DNA of 35,850 nt from Thermoflexales bacterium (GTDB lineage Bacteria; Chloroflexota; Anaerolineae; Fen-1058), in the NCBI GenBank assembly GCA_017882055.1, contig JADGQE010000002.1:1-35850 (forward strand), read 5' to 3'. A model generated the notes under the pieces. That model saw nothing but the letters and a program-made list of their open reading frames with translations, had not been told where the DNA came from and ran no database searches. A program made the translations under genes and the position numbers. Numbering within the stretch: position 1 is the first letter of the stretch; the number at the start of each line of letters is the position of its first letter. Shown here piece by piece: positions 17,897-24,911 of the stretch.

Positions 17897-18199
17897 TCAC
17901 TGCGGTTCTTCTTTCGCAAATAGCCTGGCAAAGCCGGGATAAGCGACCAAAGGAATCACATCAAATGTAATCAGTCCCTGTTCGACGAGGGGCAGGGTGC
18001 TCAATACGGTTTTGGCCTCTTCCATGCTTGCGCATTCGAGGATGAGTACGGCGCTAGGCCGATCGGCGCGGAAGTATAGTTCTCGCAGAACGCCGGCCTG
18101 ATACAGTTTCCACGCTCGGGCTGATTCCGCTTTCAGATGTGGCTTAAAGTCCTCGGCTGTGAAGCCGGCAACGTCTTGCTCAAGCGCTAAGATTTTCAT
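17897..18199 (-). CDS. YciI/muconolactone-isomerase-like small protein
   Basis: 100 residues, one dimeric alpha/beta-barrel-type domain. Characteristic stretches are HLKAESARAWKLYQAGVLRE, ADRPSAVLILECASMEEA and TFDVIPLVAYPGFARLF. Members are often labelled muconolactone isomerase-like; no reaction is established for this subgroup and no catalytic residue can be named with confidence. It starts 9 bp after the aldo/keto reductase stop, so the genes are likely co-transcribed. Confidence 0.8.
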   Translation of the reverse strand: MKILALEQDVAGFTAEDFKPHLKAESARAWKLYQAGVLRELYFRADRPSAVLILECASMEEAKTVLSTLPLVEQGLITFDVIPLVAYPGFARLFAKEEPQ

Positions 18200-18208
18200 C
18201 GATGTGTC

Positions 18209-19180
18209 TCACCACGCATAGGCTTCGGGTGCTTCACCGCCGGGACCGGGGAAGATGGCATCGAGTTGCTTCAATTCGTCGCGGCTGAATTTGATCTTTA
18301 AGGCACGCAGACTGCCATTGAGTTGCTCCAGCGTGCGCGGGCCGATGATGGGCGCAGTCACGACGGGATTGCGCAACAACCAGGCCAGCGCTACATCGGC
18401 CGGCTTCTCACTCCACTTGCGGCACAACGCTTCATAGGCCTTCAACCTGGGCAGGTGCAGCTCGATTTTTTTCTGCATATCCTTGTCTGCGCGGCGGCCC
18501 GCGCTGATCTTTTGCAGCACGCCGCCGAGCAGACCACCCGCCAGTGGACTCCACGGAATCAGGCCCAGGCCATAGGCCCGACAGGCTGGAACGACCTCCA
18601 ATTCAATCGTGCGATCTTTTAGATTGTAGAGGCTTTGCTCGGAGACCAGGCCGAGGAAGCAGCGCGCCCTGGCTGTTTCTTGTGCTTGCGCCAGATGCCA
18701 GCCGGCGAAGTTGCTGCTGCCCACGTACAGCACTTTGCCTTGCTGGACCAGCACTTCCATGGCCTGCCAGACTTCGTCCCATGGCGTCTCGCGATCGATG
18801 TGGTGCATCTGATACAGATCGATGTGATCAGTCTTGAGGCGGCGCAGGCTTTCTTCACAAGCATGACGAATGTGATAAGCCGACAGTCGATGCTCGTTAG
18901 GCCCTTCGCCCATCCGGCCAAAGACTTTGGTGGCCAGCACGATCTTCTCGCGCCGGCCGCCGCCCAGTTGAAGCCAGCGGCCGACGATTTGCTCTGTGAC
19001 GCCTTCACCCATTTTCCAGCCGTAGACGTTGGCCGTATCGAAAAAATTGATGCCGAGTTCCAGTGCGCGATCCATGATCGCGTATGAATCTTCTTCGCTG
19101 GTGAGCGGGCCGAAGTTCATCGTGCCGAGGCATAAGCGGCTGACTTTCAGGCCGGTGCGACCGAGTGAAATGTGTTCCAT
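18209..19180 (-). CDS. Aldo/keto reductase
   Basis: 323 residues, a TIM-barrel NADPH-dependent carbonyl reductase. The catalytic tetrad can be read: Asp and Tyr in FFDTANVYGW, Lys in KIVLATKV, His in YQMHHID. The C-terminal cofactor-binding segment is APIIGPRTLEQLNG. The LGTMNFG start and the GRTGLKVSRL opening place it among YajO/Gpr-type reductases; the substrate is unknown. The best ribosome site, AAGGAG (19193-19198), is 12 bases from ATG, longer than usual. It is the first gene of the run with the YciI-like and NUDIX genes and has a good promoter. Confidence 0.93.
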   Translation of the reverse strand: MEHISLGRTGLKVSRLCLGTMNFGPLTSEEDSYAIMDRALELGINFFDTANVYGWKMGEGVTEQIVGRWLQLGGGRREKIVLATKVFGRMGEGPNEHRLSAYHIRHACEESLRRLKTDHIDLYQMHHIDRETPWDEVWQAMEVLVQQGKVLYVGSSNFAGWHLAQAQETARARCFLGLVSEQSLYNLKDRTIELEVVPACRAYGLGLIPWSPLAGGLLGGVLQKISAGRRADKDMQKKIELHLPRLKAYEALCRKWSEKPADVALAWLLRNPVVTAPIIGPRTLEQLNGSLRALKIKFSRDELKQLDAIFPGPGGEAPEAYAW

Positions 19181-19239
19181 GATATTGCTCTGCTCCTTGA
19201 GTTGATGTGGGTGGATGTTAAACGAAGAGTGATGCCCTA

Positions 19240-19268
19240 ATTGTATGATCAGGCGCGGTATTTGGCAA
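19240..19268 (-). promoter_or_regulatory. Promoter of the aldo/keto reductase run
   Basis: Minus strand: TTGCCA (19268-19263), 17-bp spacer, TACAAT (19245-19240). The start codon at 19180 is about 55 nt downstream of the predicted start. Confidence 0.7.
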
Positions 19269-19340
19269 CCCCCTGATTGATCAGAGAGGCTCGCTCTGCC
19301 GGTTAATCGACTTCGTCCGGCCGCCGGGCAGCCTGCTCAA

Positions 19341-19368
19341 TGCATTTCAACCGCGTCGGTGATACAAT
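19341..19368 (+). promoter_or_regulatory. Possible promoter of the peroxiredoxin-like gene
   Basis: TACAAT at 19363-19368 with TGCATT at 19341-19346 (16-bp spacer). The -10 is good and the -35 weak. Confidence 0.4.
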
Positions 19369-19449
19369 AGCGGCACTTGCAGGTCGATAAGCGTCAGGCA
19401 GGTCTCATTCGCTGGTCGGAAATAACCCAGAAAGGAAATCACATTCTTG

Positions 19450-19929
19450 ATGAGCCAATCGCCGGAAATAACGATCGGATCGCCCGCGCCGATTTTTCGT
19501 TTGCCGGCAAACACCGGCGGCGAAATCGGATGGGCCGACTACGCCGGAAAATCGTGCGTGGTGTTGTTCTTCGTGCGCGAGTTCAACTGAATGCAGTGTC
19601 GCGTGCATGCCGGCCAGTTGGGCCGGCTCTACCCTGAATTCAAAGCGTCCAGCGCCGAAGTAGTGGTGATCTTAGGCGATACGCCGGAGCGCGCTCGCAA
19701 ATATGCGGAGTCGCTTAAATTGCCATTCCCGGTGCTGGCGGATGTCGATCGGGATGTGTATCACCAATTCGGTTTGGAGAAAACCCTGTTCGTTATTCAG
19801 CGCACGGCTTCGGTGATTATCGATCAGGGTGGCGTGATTCGTTACCTCAAGCAGGCGACGAATCCAAATACCTGGCTGGCGGAAAGCCGCGAATTGTTAC
19901 AGGCTGCTAAGGATCTTGCCAGGAAGTAG
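19450..19929 (+). CDS. Peroxiredoxin-like (AhpC/TSA) protein with in-frame TGA; candidate selenoprotein
   Basis: Read through the TGA at 19588, this is a 159-residue thioredoxin-fold peroxiredoxin. The N-terminal half has SPAPIFRLPANTGGE, DYAGKSCVVLFFVREFN. The TGA is codon 47, followed by MQCRVHAGQLGRLYPEF and LGDTPERARKYAESL, PFPVLADVDRDVYHQFG. Position 47 is where related proteins carry the peroxidatic Cys, and Cys50 completes a UxxC motif. A hairpin suited to a bacterial SECIS follows at 19609-19627. Alternatives are a pseudogene, a sequencing error, or restart at the ATG right after the TGA, which would make a protein without the first strand of the fold. AAAGGA at 19431 is 13 bases from the ATG. 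The GH3 gene follows 44 bp later. Confidence 0.75.
19588..19627 (+). promoter_or_regulatory. In-frame UGA and candidate bacterial SECIS hairpin
   Basis: The UGA at 19588-19590 is followed after 18 nt by a perfect 7-bp stem GCCGGCC/GGCCGGC (19609-19615, 19621-19627) with apical loop AGUUG. The apical loop begins 25 nt after the UGA and has G at its second position. A stem of 4 or more bp, a small loop with an early G, and a loop roughly 16-37 nt from the UGA are the general features reported for bacterial SECIS elements. No folding program was run. Confidence 0.55.
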
Positions 19930-19973
19930 CGTGAAGCACGGTACAAAATCATTGTGAAACTCGAAAGGAAATC

Positions 19974-22421
19974 ATGGCTCCGGATATTGAAACTCTCATC
20001 GCTCAAATGACGTTGGAAGAAAAAGTGTCGCTGCTGGCGGGCGCGGATTTGTGGCACACCGTGCCGATCAAACGCCTGGGCATTCCGGTCCTTAAAGTGA
20101 CGGATGGCCCCAATGGTGCGCGCGGTGCGGAAGGATACCTGGGAGCAGCCTCAGTCTGTTTCCCGGCGGGTATTGCATTGGCCTCAACCTGGAACACGGC
20201 GCTGGTCGAACGGATCGGTCAGGCGTTGGCGGATGAGACGAAGGCCAAGGGTGCGCACATGCTGCTGGCGCCCACGATCAATATTCATCGTTCGCCGTTG
20301 AGCGGTCGCAACTTTGAATTCTACTCGGAAGATCCGTACCTGGCAGGCCGCATGGCGATTGCCTATATCTCGGGCCTGCAAAGTCGCGGCGTCGGCGCGT
20401 GCCTCAAGCATTTTGTATGCAATGATTCTGAATTCGAGCGCCTCACGATCAGTTCGGTGGTTGCCGAGCGGCCCTTGCGCGAGATTTATCTGAAGCCATT
20501 CCAGATGGCAGTGCGCGAGGCCGGGCCGTGGTCGATCATGTCGTCGTACAACAAAATCAACGGCGTCTCTGCCAGTGAAAATGCCTATTTGCTCAAGGAC
20601 ATTCTCAAGGGCGAGTGGGGGTTCGAGGGTTTTGTGATGTCCGATTGGACGGGCACTTACAGTCCCAATGTCGTCGGCAATGGCCTTGATCTGGAGATGC
20701 CCGGCCCCGCTCACTGGATGGGCGAACATGCTCTTAAGGCTGTCAAATCGGGCGTAGTGAGCGAAGCGCAGATCGATGATAGCGTGCGTCGTTTGCTCAA
20801 GGTGCTGGTGAAAGTCGGCGCGTTTGATCAGCCTGAACTACAGCCGGAGCAGGCGATCGATCGGCCGGAACATCGCCAGTTGGTGCGCGAGGCCGCTGCT
20901 GAAGCGATTGTGTTGCTGAAGAATTCGAATAACGCTTTACCTTTGGACGCTGCCAGGATCAAGTCGATGGCCGTTATCGGCGTGAATGCCGAGCAGCCAT
21001 CCATCATCGGCGGCGGCAGTGCTGCCGTGACGCCGCATTACGTGATCAAGCCGATCGATGCCATACGGCAGAAGGCAGGTGATTCAATCGCCGTCGAGTA
21101 CGCGCCGGGCCGCCTGCTGCATCGGATGCTGCCGGTGCTCGATAAGGATTGGGTCTCAGACGAGGCTGGGCGGCACGGAATCAAAGTTGAATTATTCGGC
21201 GACGCGGCCCTGGGTGGAAAGCCGCTGGATACCGTATTCCTCGACCGGCTGTGGGTGGAGTTTACCGATCGGCTATTAAGCAAAGCCAACCGTTTTCGCT
21301 TCTCGGCGCGTTTGACTGCTAACTTTACCCCTACCGCCACGGGGCGCTATACGTTCGGGCTGGAAGGCTCCGGTACGTATCGTTTGTTCATCGACGACGT
21401 GAGGTTAATTGATGAGTGGGCCGATCGACCGGCATCTACCACGCCGTGGACTCAACCGGAAGCAACGGCCGAGATCGATCTGATCGCCGGTCGGACTTAT
21501 CGATTCAAGGTTGAATATGCTCTGGAGAATACGAATCCCTGGCGGCGGTTGCGTCTCGGCTGTCTGCCGCCGATCTCGCCGACGTTGCTGCAGGCTGCGA
21601 TCGATCTGGCCGCTCGATCGGACGTGGCCATCGTGTTTGCGGGCACCACGCATGAATGGGAGAGTGAAGGTTACGATCGACCCGATATGAATCTACCGTG
21701 CGCACAAAACGAGTTGATCGAAAAAGTTGCGGCGGTGAATGCCAGTACGATCGTGGTGCTGAACACGGGTTCGCCTGTTGCGATGCCGTGGCTCTCGAAA
21801 GTGGCGGCTGTGATTGAGGGCTGGTTTGCAGGACAGGAGGCGGGTAACGCCGTCGCCGATGTGTTGTTCGGCGATGTGAATCCGTCCGGCAAATTGACGC
21901 AGACCTTTCCGGCACGGCTGCAAGACAATCCGGCCTACATTAACTACCCGGGCGAGAACGGCGAAGTGGTCTACGGTGAGGGCTTGTTTGTGGGCTACCG
22001 CTACTACGACAAGAAAGACATCGCGCCGCTGTTTCCTTTCGGCTACGGTTTGTCATACACGACCTTTGCGTATCGCAATCTCGTCGTCGACGCAGGCGAA
22101 GGCAAGTTAGGTGATGCGATCACGGTCAGTGTGGATGTGGAGAATACCGGCTCGCGTGCCGGCCAGGAAGTCGTGCAACTGTACGTACACGATGTTCAGT
22201 CGAGCCTGGTGCGGCCCGATAAAGAACTGAAGGCTTTCGCCAAAGTTGATCTTAAGCCGGGCGAGACCAGGACCGTGACACTGACCTTGGACGTCGAGGC
22301 GCTGTCCTTTTACGATCCCGTTCGCACGAGCTGGATTGCGGAACCCGGTGAGTTTGAAATACTCGTCGGCAGCTCGTCGCGCGACATTCGCTTGCGCGAT
22401 CGCGTTACGCTCAAAGCCTGA
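19974..22421 (+). CDS. Glycoside hydrolase family 3 beta-glucosidase with PA14 insertion
   Basis: 815 residues. GAAAGGA is four bases before the ATG. The GH3 N-terminal barrel (about 1-300) carries the catalytic nucleophile Asp224 in FVMSDWTGTY, plus GPNGARGAEG and the KHF loop. The GH3 C-terminal domain (about 305-650) is interrupted by a PA14-like beta domain (about 402-533, TGRYTFGLEGSGTYRLFIDD). The general acid is probably the Glu in THEWESEGYDRPDM. A fibronectin-III-like domain ends the protein (about 700-800, AGQEVVQLYVHD). This architecture is that of beta-glucosidases with a PA14 substrate-specificity domain. No signal peptide is seen, so it is probably cytoplasmic and acts on imported oligosaccharides or glycosides. 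Confidence 0.95.
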   Translation: MAPDIETLIAQMTLEEKVSLLAGADLWHTVPIKRLGIPVLKVTDGPNGARGAEGYLGAASVCFPAGIALASTWNTALVERIGQALADETKAKGAHMLLAPTINIHRSPLSGRNFEFYSEDPYLAGRMAIAYISGLQSRGVGACLKHFVCNDSEFERLTISSVVAERPLREIYLKPFQMAVREAGPWSIMSSYNKINGVSASENAYLLKDILKGEWGFEGFVMSDWTGTYSPNVVGNGLDLEMPGPAHWMGEHALKAVKSGVVSEAQIDDSVRRLLKVLVKVGAFDQPELQPEQAIDRPEHRQLVREAAAEAIVLLKNSNNALPLDAARIKSMAVIGVNAEQPSIIGGGSAAVTPHYVIKPIDAIRQKAGDSIAVEYAPGRLLHRMLPVLDKDWVSDEAGRHGIKVELFGDAALGGKPLDTVFLDRLWVEFTDRLLSKANRFRFSARLTANFTPTATGRYTFGLEGSGTYRLFIDDVRLIDEWADRPASTTPWTQPEATAEIDLIAGRTYRFKVEYALENTNPWRRLRLGCLPPISPTLLQAAIDLAARSDVAIVFAGTTHEWESEGYDRPDMNLPCAQNELIEKVAAVNASTIVVLNTGSPVAMPWLSKVAAVIEGWFAGQEAGNAVADVLFGDVNPSGKLTQTFPARLQDNPAYINYPGENGEVVYGEGLFVGYRYYDKKDIAPLFPFGYGLSYTTFAYRNLVVDAGEGKLGDAITVSVDVENTGSRAGQEVVQLYVHDVQSSLVRPDKELKAFAKVDLKPGETRTVTLTLDVEALSFYDPVRTSWIAEPGEFEILVGSSSRDIRLRDRVTLKA

Positions 22422-22433
22422 TCGATTGAGCAT

Positions 22434-22576
22434 GTCACACCCGTGCAGGTCGAAGATGTCCAGTTTCTGTCACTCCGGATTCCGCCCTTGCAGAGCAACG
22501 CCTGGCGGGCCACCCACACTCCAGTGGAGCGTGGGGTATGGCCGGGACGCCTGCGCGGCGCGAAGCGTGACGGATC
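22434..22576. repeat. Composite degenerate repeat region with a hairpin module
   Basis: GTCACACCCGTGCAGG...GTCCAG (22434-22463) resembles the copy at 23327-23353. Next, 22499-22542 holds CGCCTGGCGGGCCACC, then a hairpin CACTCCAGTGGAGCGTG, then GTATGGCC. This matches the flanks of the 39-bp module at 8564 and 35248, but with a different central hairpin. The outer arms (GTCACTCCGG...) are degenerate. No coding potential is evident. Confidence 0.55.
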
Positions 22577-22619
22577 CCGTAGAACTTTCCAGAGCGTACT
22601 TAGATCAACGCTATGCGTT

Positions 22620-23279
22620 CTATGTGTCCTCGTTGTCTTTCACGGAGATGCCCAGCAATCCGGCCACTTGAACGGCCTGCACTCGATCGATGATGGCTCC
22701 CTGCAATTCCTTCGCCGTGACGCGCAGCCCATCGATGATCGACCCGCGCAAATCTGCCTCTTGAAGTTTCGCGCCAAGTAAATTGGCGTTGGTCAGATCG
22801 CACTGCTGAAAGATCACACCGCTCAAGTCGGCCTGCTCGAAGGAGACGCCGCGCAAATTGCATTTCTCAAAGCGCACGGCTTTGAAGGCGGTCGAGACAA
22901 ACACGGCGTTCTCCAGCGTGGAGTCTTTGATGAGGACATCTTCCAAATTGCCTTCAACGATCTGAAGCCCCAGCAAGCGGCAATTGATCAGTTCGCTGCG
23001 GCGCAAGCGGGTCTGTTCCCAATCGGCGCCGGACAAATCCGAAGTCTCGAAGCGCACATCGCTCAAGCGCGCGCGGGGCAGACGCGTGCGGGTGAAGTTC
23101 GCTCGCCGGAAGTGAATTTGCTCGAAAACCACGCTGGCGGCCGATTGCTGCATCAAATTGCAATCGGCAAGTGAGAGCGTTGTATACTCGGCGTGATCCT
23201 CGATTGCTGCCAGTGAAAACGCTGGCAGCGATTTGGGCAAGCGGGGCGATTGTAGGCCGTGACGAATCGATGTTTTCAT
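22620..23279 (-). CDS. Pentapeptide-repeat protein
   Basis: 219 residues. AAAGG lies six to seven bases before the ATG. From about residue 35 to 190 the sequence follows the A(D/N)LXX five-residue pattern (ADLSGVIFQQCDLTNANLLG; AKLQEADLRGSIIDG), which forms a right-handed quadrilateral beta-helix. Some positions carry polar substitutions, so the helix is somewhat irregular. Pentapeptide proteins may mimic DNA and protect gyrase, or act as scaffolds; there is no signal for either here. It stands alone on the minus strand, with related repeat sequences on both sides. Confidence 0.85.
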   Translation of the reverse strand: MKTSIRHGLQSPRLPKSLPAFSLAAIEDHAEYTTLSLADCNLMQQSAASVVFEQIHFRRANFTRTRLPRARLSDVRFETSDLSGADWEQTRLRRSELINCRLLGLQIVEGNLEDVLIKDSTLENAVFVSTAFKAVRFEKCNLRGVSFEQADLSGVIFQQCDLTNANLLGAKLQEADLRGSIIDGLRVTAKELQGAIIDRVQAVQVAGLLGISVKDNEDT

Positions 23280-23326
23280 AGTGCTGACCTTTGAGGGTTA
23301 ATCATCACGGGTGAGGAAGTGAATGG

Positions 23327-23353
23327 GTCACACCCGCGCAGGCGGGTGTCCAG
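23327..23353. repeat. Small palindromic repeat (CACACCCGCGCAGGCGGGTG type)
   Basis: An 8-bp stem ACACCCGC/GCGGGTGT with a GCAG loop at 23330-23349. A diverged copy lies at 22434, on the other side of the pentapeptide-repeat gene. Confidence 0.65.
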
Positions 23354-23518
23354 GCTGCCCGCGGGCTGAGTGTAACATGAGGACGATGAAATGCCAATGC
23401 GAGTGGGCGGCAATTGTTGTCGGGCCAGTAGCAGACCGGGCTCCTATGCCCGGTTGAACGGCGGCGTGGGAGCCGCCTCCGCTGACCTGTTTTGCGCGCA
23501 CACCAAGGTGCTGTTTGT

Positions 23519-23546
23519 TTGACAGTACGAGTGACCCCGGTATAAT
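23519..23546 (+). promoter_or_regulatory. Sigma70-type promoter of the epimerase gene
   Basis: TTGACA (23519-23524), 16-bp spacer, TATAAT (23541-23546). Both hexamers are exact consensus. Upstream are two small hairpins (ACCGGGC/GCCCGGT at 23435-23454 and GGCGGC/GCCGCC at 23460-23477) of unknown role. Confidence 0.85.
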
Positions 23547-23573
23547 ACGAAGACTTTAGCGTGGAGGCAAGTC

Positions 23574-24542
23574 ATGAAGAAAGCGTTAGTCTGTGGTGCA
23601 GGCGGTTTTATCGCGGGCCACCTGGCGAAAAAACTCAAGCAAGCAGGCTATTGGGTACGCGGCGTGGACATCAAGCCGCACGAGTGGTCGCCGAGTGCAG
23701 CCGACGAGTTCCTGTTGCTCGATCTGCGGAAGGAAGAGAATTGCAAAACGGCGTTGACGATCGACGGCGGCACATTCGATGAGGTCTATCAGTTGGCGGC
23801 CGATATGGGCGGCATGGGCTTCATTCATTCCGCCGAAACCGAGATCATGCACAACAGCGTTTTGATCAACATCTATATGACGGACTGGGCCGCCCGGTTG
23901 GGCGTGCCGCGTTACTTCTTTTCATCGTCGGTGTGTGTTTATCGTGACATGCAACCCGGCGAGCCTGAGATGACGGAAGCGGAAGCGATTCCGGCCCATC
24001 CCGACAACGAGTATGGCTGGGAGAAACTTTACTCTGAGCGTGTCGCGATGGCCTATGAGCGCCGCTATGACATGCAAGTTCGCATCGCGCGTTTTCAAAA
24101 CTGCTATGGCCCCGAGGGCACCTGGACGGGCGGTCGCGAGAAAGCGCCGGCCGCGATGTGCCGCAAGATTGCCGAAGCAGACGATGGCGGCACGATCGAG
24201 GTGTGGGGCGATGGGTCGGCGATTCGATCTTACACCTATGTCAGTGATATGGTGGATGGAATCTATCTGTTGATGCATTCGGACTTGCACGGCGCGGCAA
24301 ACATCGGCTGCCCGCAGTATGTCACAGTGGACGAATTGGCGAATACCGTTGCGCAGGTCTCAGGCAAGAAGATCGCCATCAAGCATGTACCCGGTCCAGT
24401 GGGCGTGCAATCACGGAATTTCAGCAACGAGCGAATCTACTCGCTCGGTTGGAAAGCCAGGGTCTTTATCGAAGATGGCATCCGGCAGACTTATCCCTGG
24501 ATCGAAGCGCAGGTTAAGGCGTTACAGGCCGCCAGGCATTAG
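23574..24542 (+). CDS. GDP-mannose 3,5-epimerase-like NAD-dependent epimerase
   Basis: 322 residues, extended SDR fold. The Rossmann motif is GAGGFIAGHLA at the N-terminus. It matches GDP-mannose 3,5-epimerase (GME) in several places: AADMGGMGFI, SSSVCVY with Cys121 at the position of the GME catalytic Cys, Tyr147 and Lys151 in the YxxxK motif, GGREKAPAAMCRK with Lys190 at the position of the GME catalytic Lys, WGDGSAIRSYTYV and HVPGPVGV. GME converts GDP-mannose to GDP-L-galactose and GDP-L-gulose. The strict conservation of the Cys and Lys supports the same chemistry, but other nucleotide-sugar epimerases are possible. GGAGG is six bases before the ATG. There is no sugar-nucleotide operon around it. 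Confidence 0.85.
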   Translation: MKKALVCGAGGFIAGHLAKKLKQAGYWVRGVDIKPHEWSPSAADEFLLLDLRKEENCKTALTIDGGTFDEVYQLAADMGGMGFIHSAETEIMHNSVLINIYMTDWAARLGVPRYFFSSSVCVYRDMQPGEPEMTEAEAIPAHPDNEYGWEKLYSERVAMAYERRYDMQVRIARFQNCYGPEGTWTGGREKAPAAMCRKIAEADDGGTIEVWGDGSAIRSYTYVSDMVDGIYLLMHSDLHGAANIGCPQYVTVDELANTVAQVSGKKIAIKHVPGPVGVQSRNFSNERIYSLGWKARVFIEDGIRQTYPWIEAQVKALQAARH

Positions 24543-24587
24543 ATACGAGACACCGCGTTTGTTTTGAATAACCCATGTAAGAATTCG

Positions 24588-24619
24588 GGAGGCCGGCTTG
24601 AAATAACAAGTCGGCCTCC
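24588..24619 (+). terminator. Hairpin after the epimerase gene
   Basis: A 13-bp stem with one G-U pair (GGAGGCCGGCTTG / CAAGTCGGCCTCC) and AAATAA loop, 45 bp after the stop. No T-run follows, so it is a probable 3'-end hairpin rather than a classical terminator. Confidence 0.5.
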
Positions 24620-24911
24620 TGCCCAGCACAAGGCAAAACGGATAACGGCGGAAGATCATTTCCGCAGCCATCCGCTTCGATTCGACCTGCCCTGCCTGCT
24701 GGCTCGCCCTGCGTGCTGTGTGCAGGGGTGCAGGGTTGTCCGCTTCGCGCAGCGGTCCGCTGACAGCCCTTTGCTGGCGATGGACAACAAGACGCACGCG
24801 GGCTATTCGCTGACGGGAGCACTCCCCCAAAAGATGGGGACTTCGTGCAGCGTATATGTGCCGGGCGCTTTTTCCGGCACGCGGCATCGTCCCTGTGTAT
24901 AATCGCCAGTC
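24620..24911. other. Non-coding gap with no recognised gene
   Basis: Reading frames here have no credible protein composition, and I do not recognise an RNA family. Two short hairpins (CCCCC/GGGG near 24820-24840, GCCGG/CCGGC near 24860-24880) and a + strand TATAAT (24898-24903) are visible. That -10 points into the 3' end of the ABC transporter gene on the opposite strand. Confidence 0.5.

Noticed and set aside
19591..19929. Separate short gene starting at the ATG after the TGA
   Set aside because: It would start in the middle of a peroxiredoxin fold and has no ribosome site; the upstream half is in the same frame and clearly the same domain.
24564..24902. Small protein in the gap after the epimerase
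   Set aside because: No ribosome site, Cys/Arg/Ser-rich random-like composition, and it runs through a hairpin.
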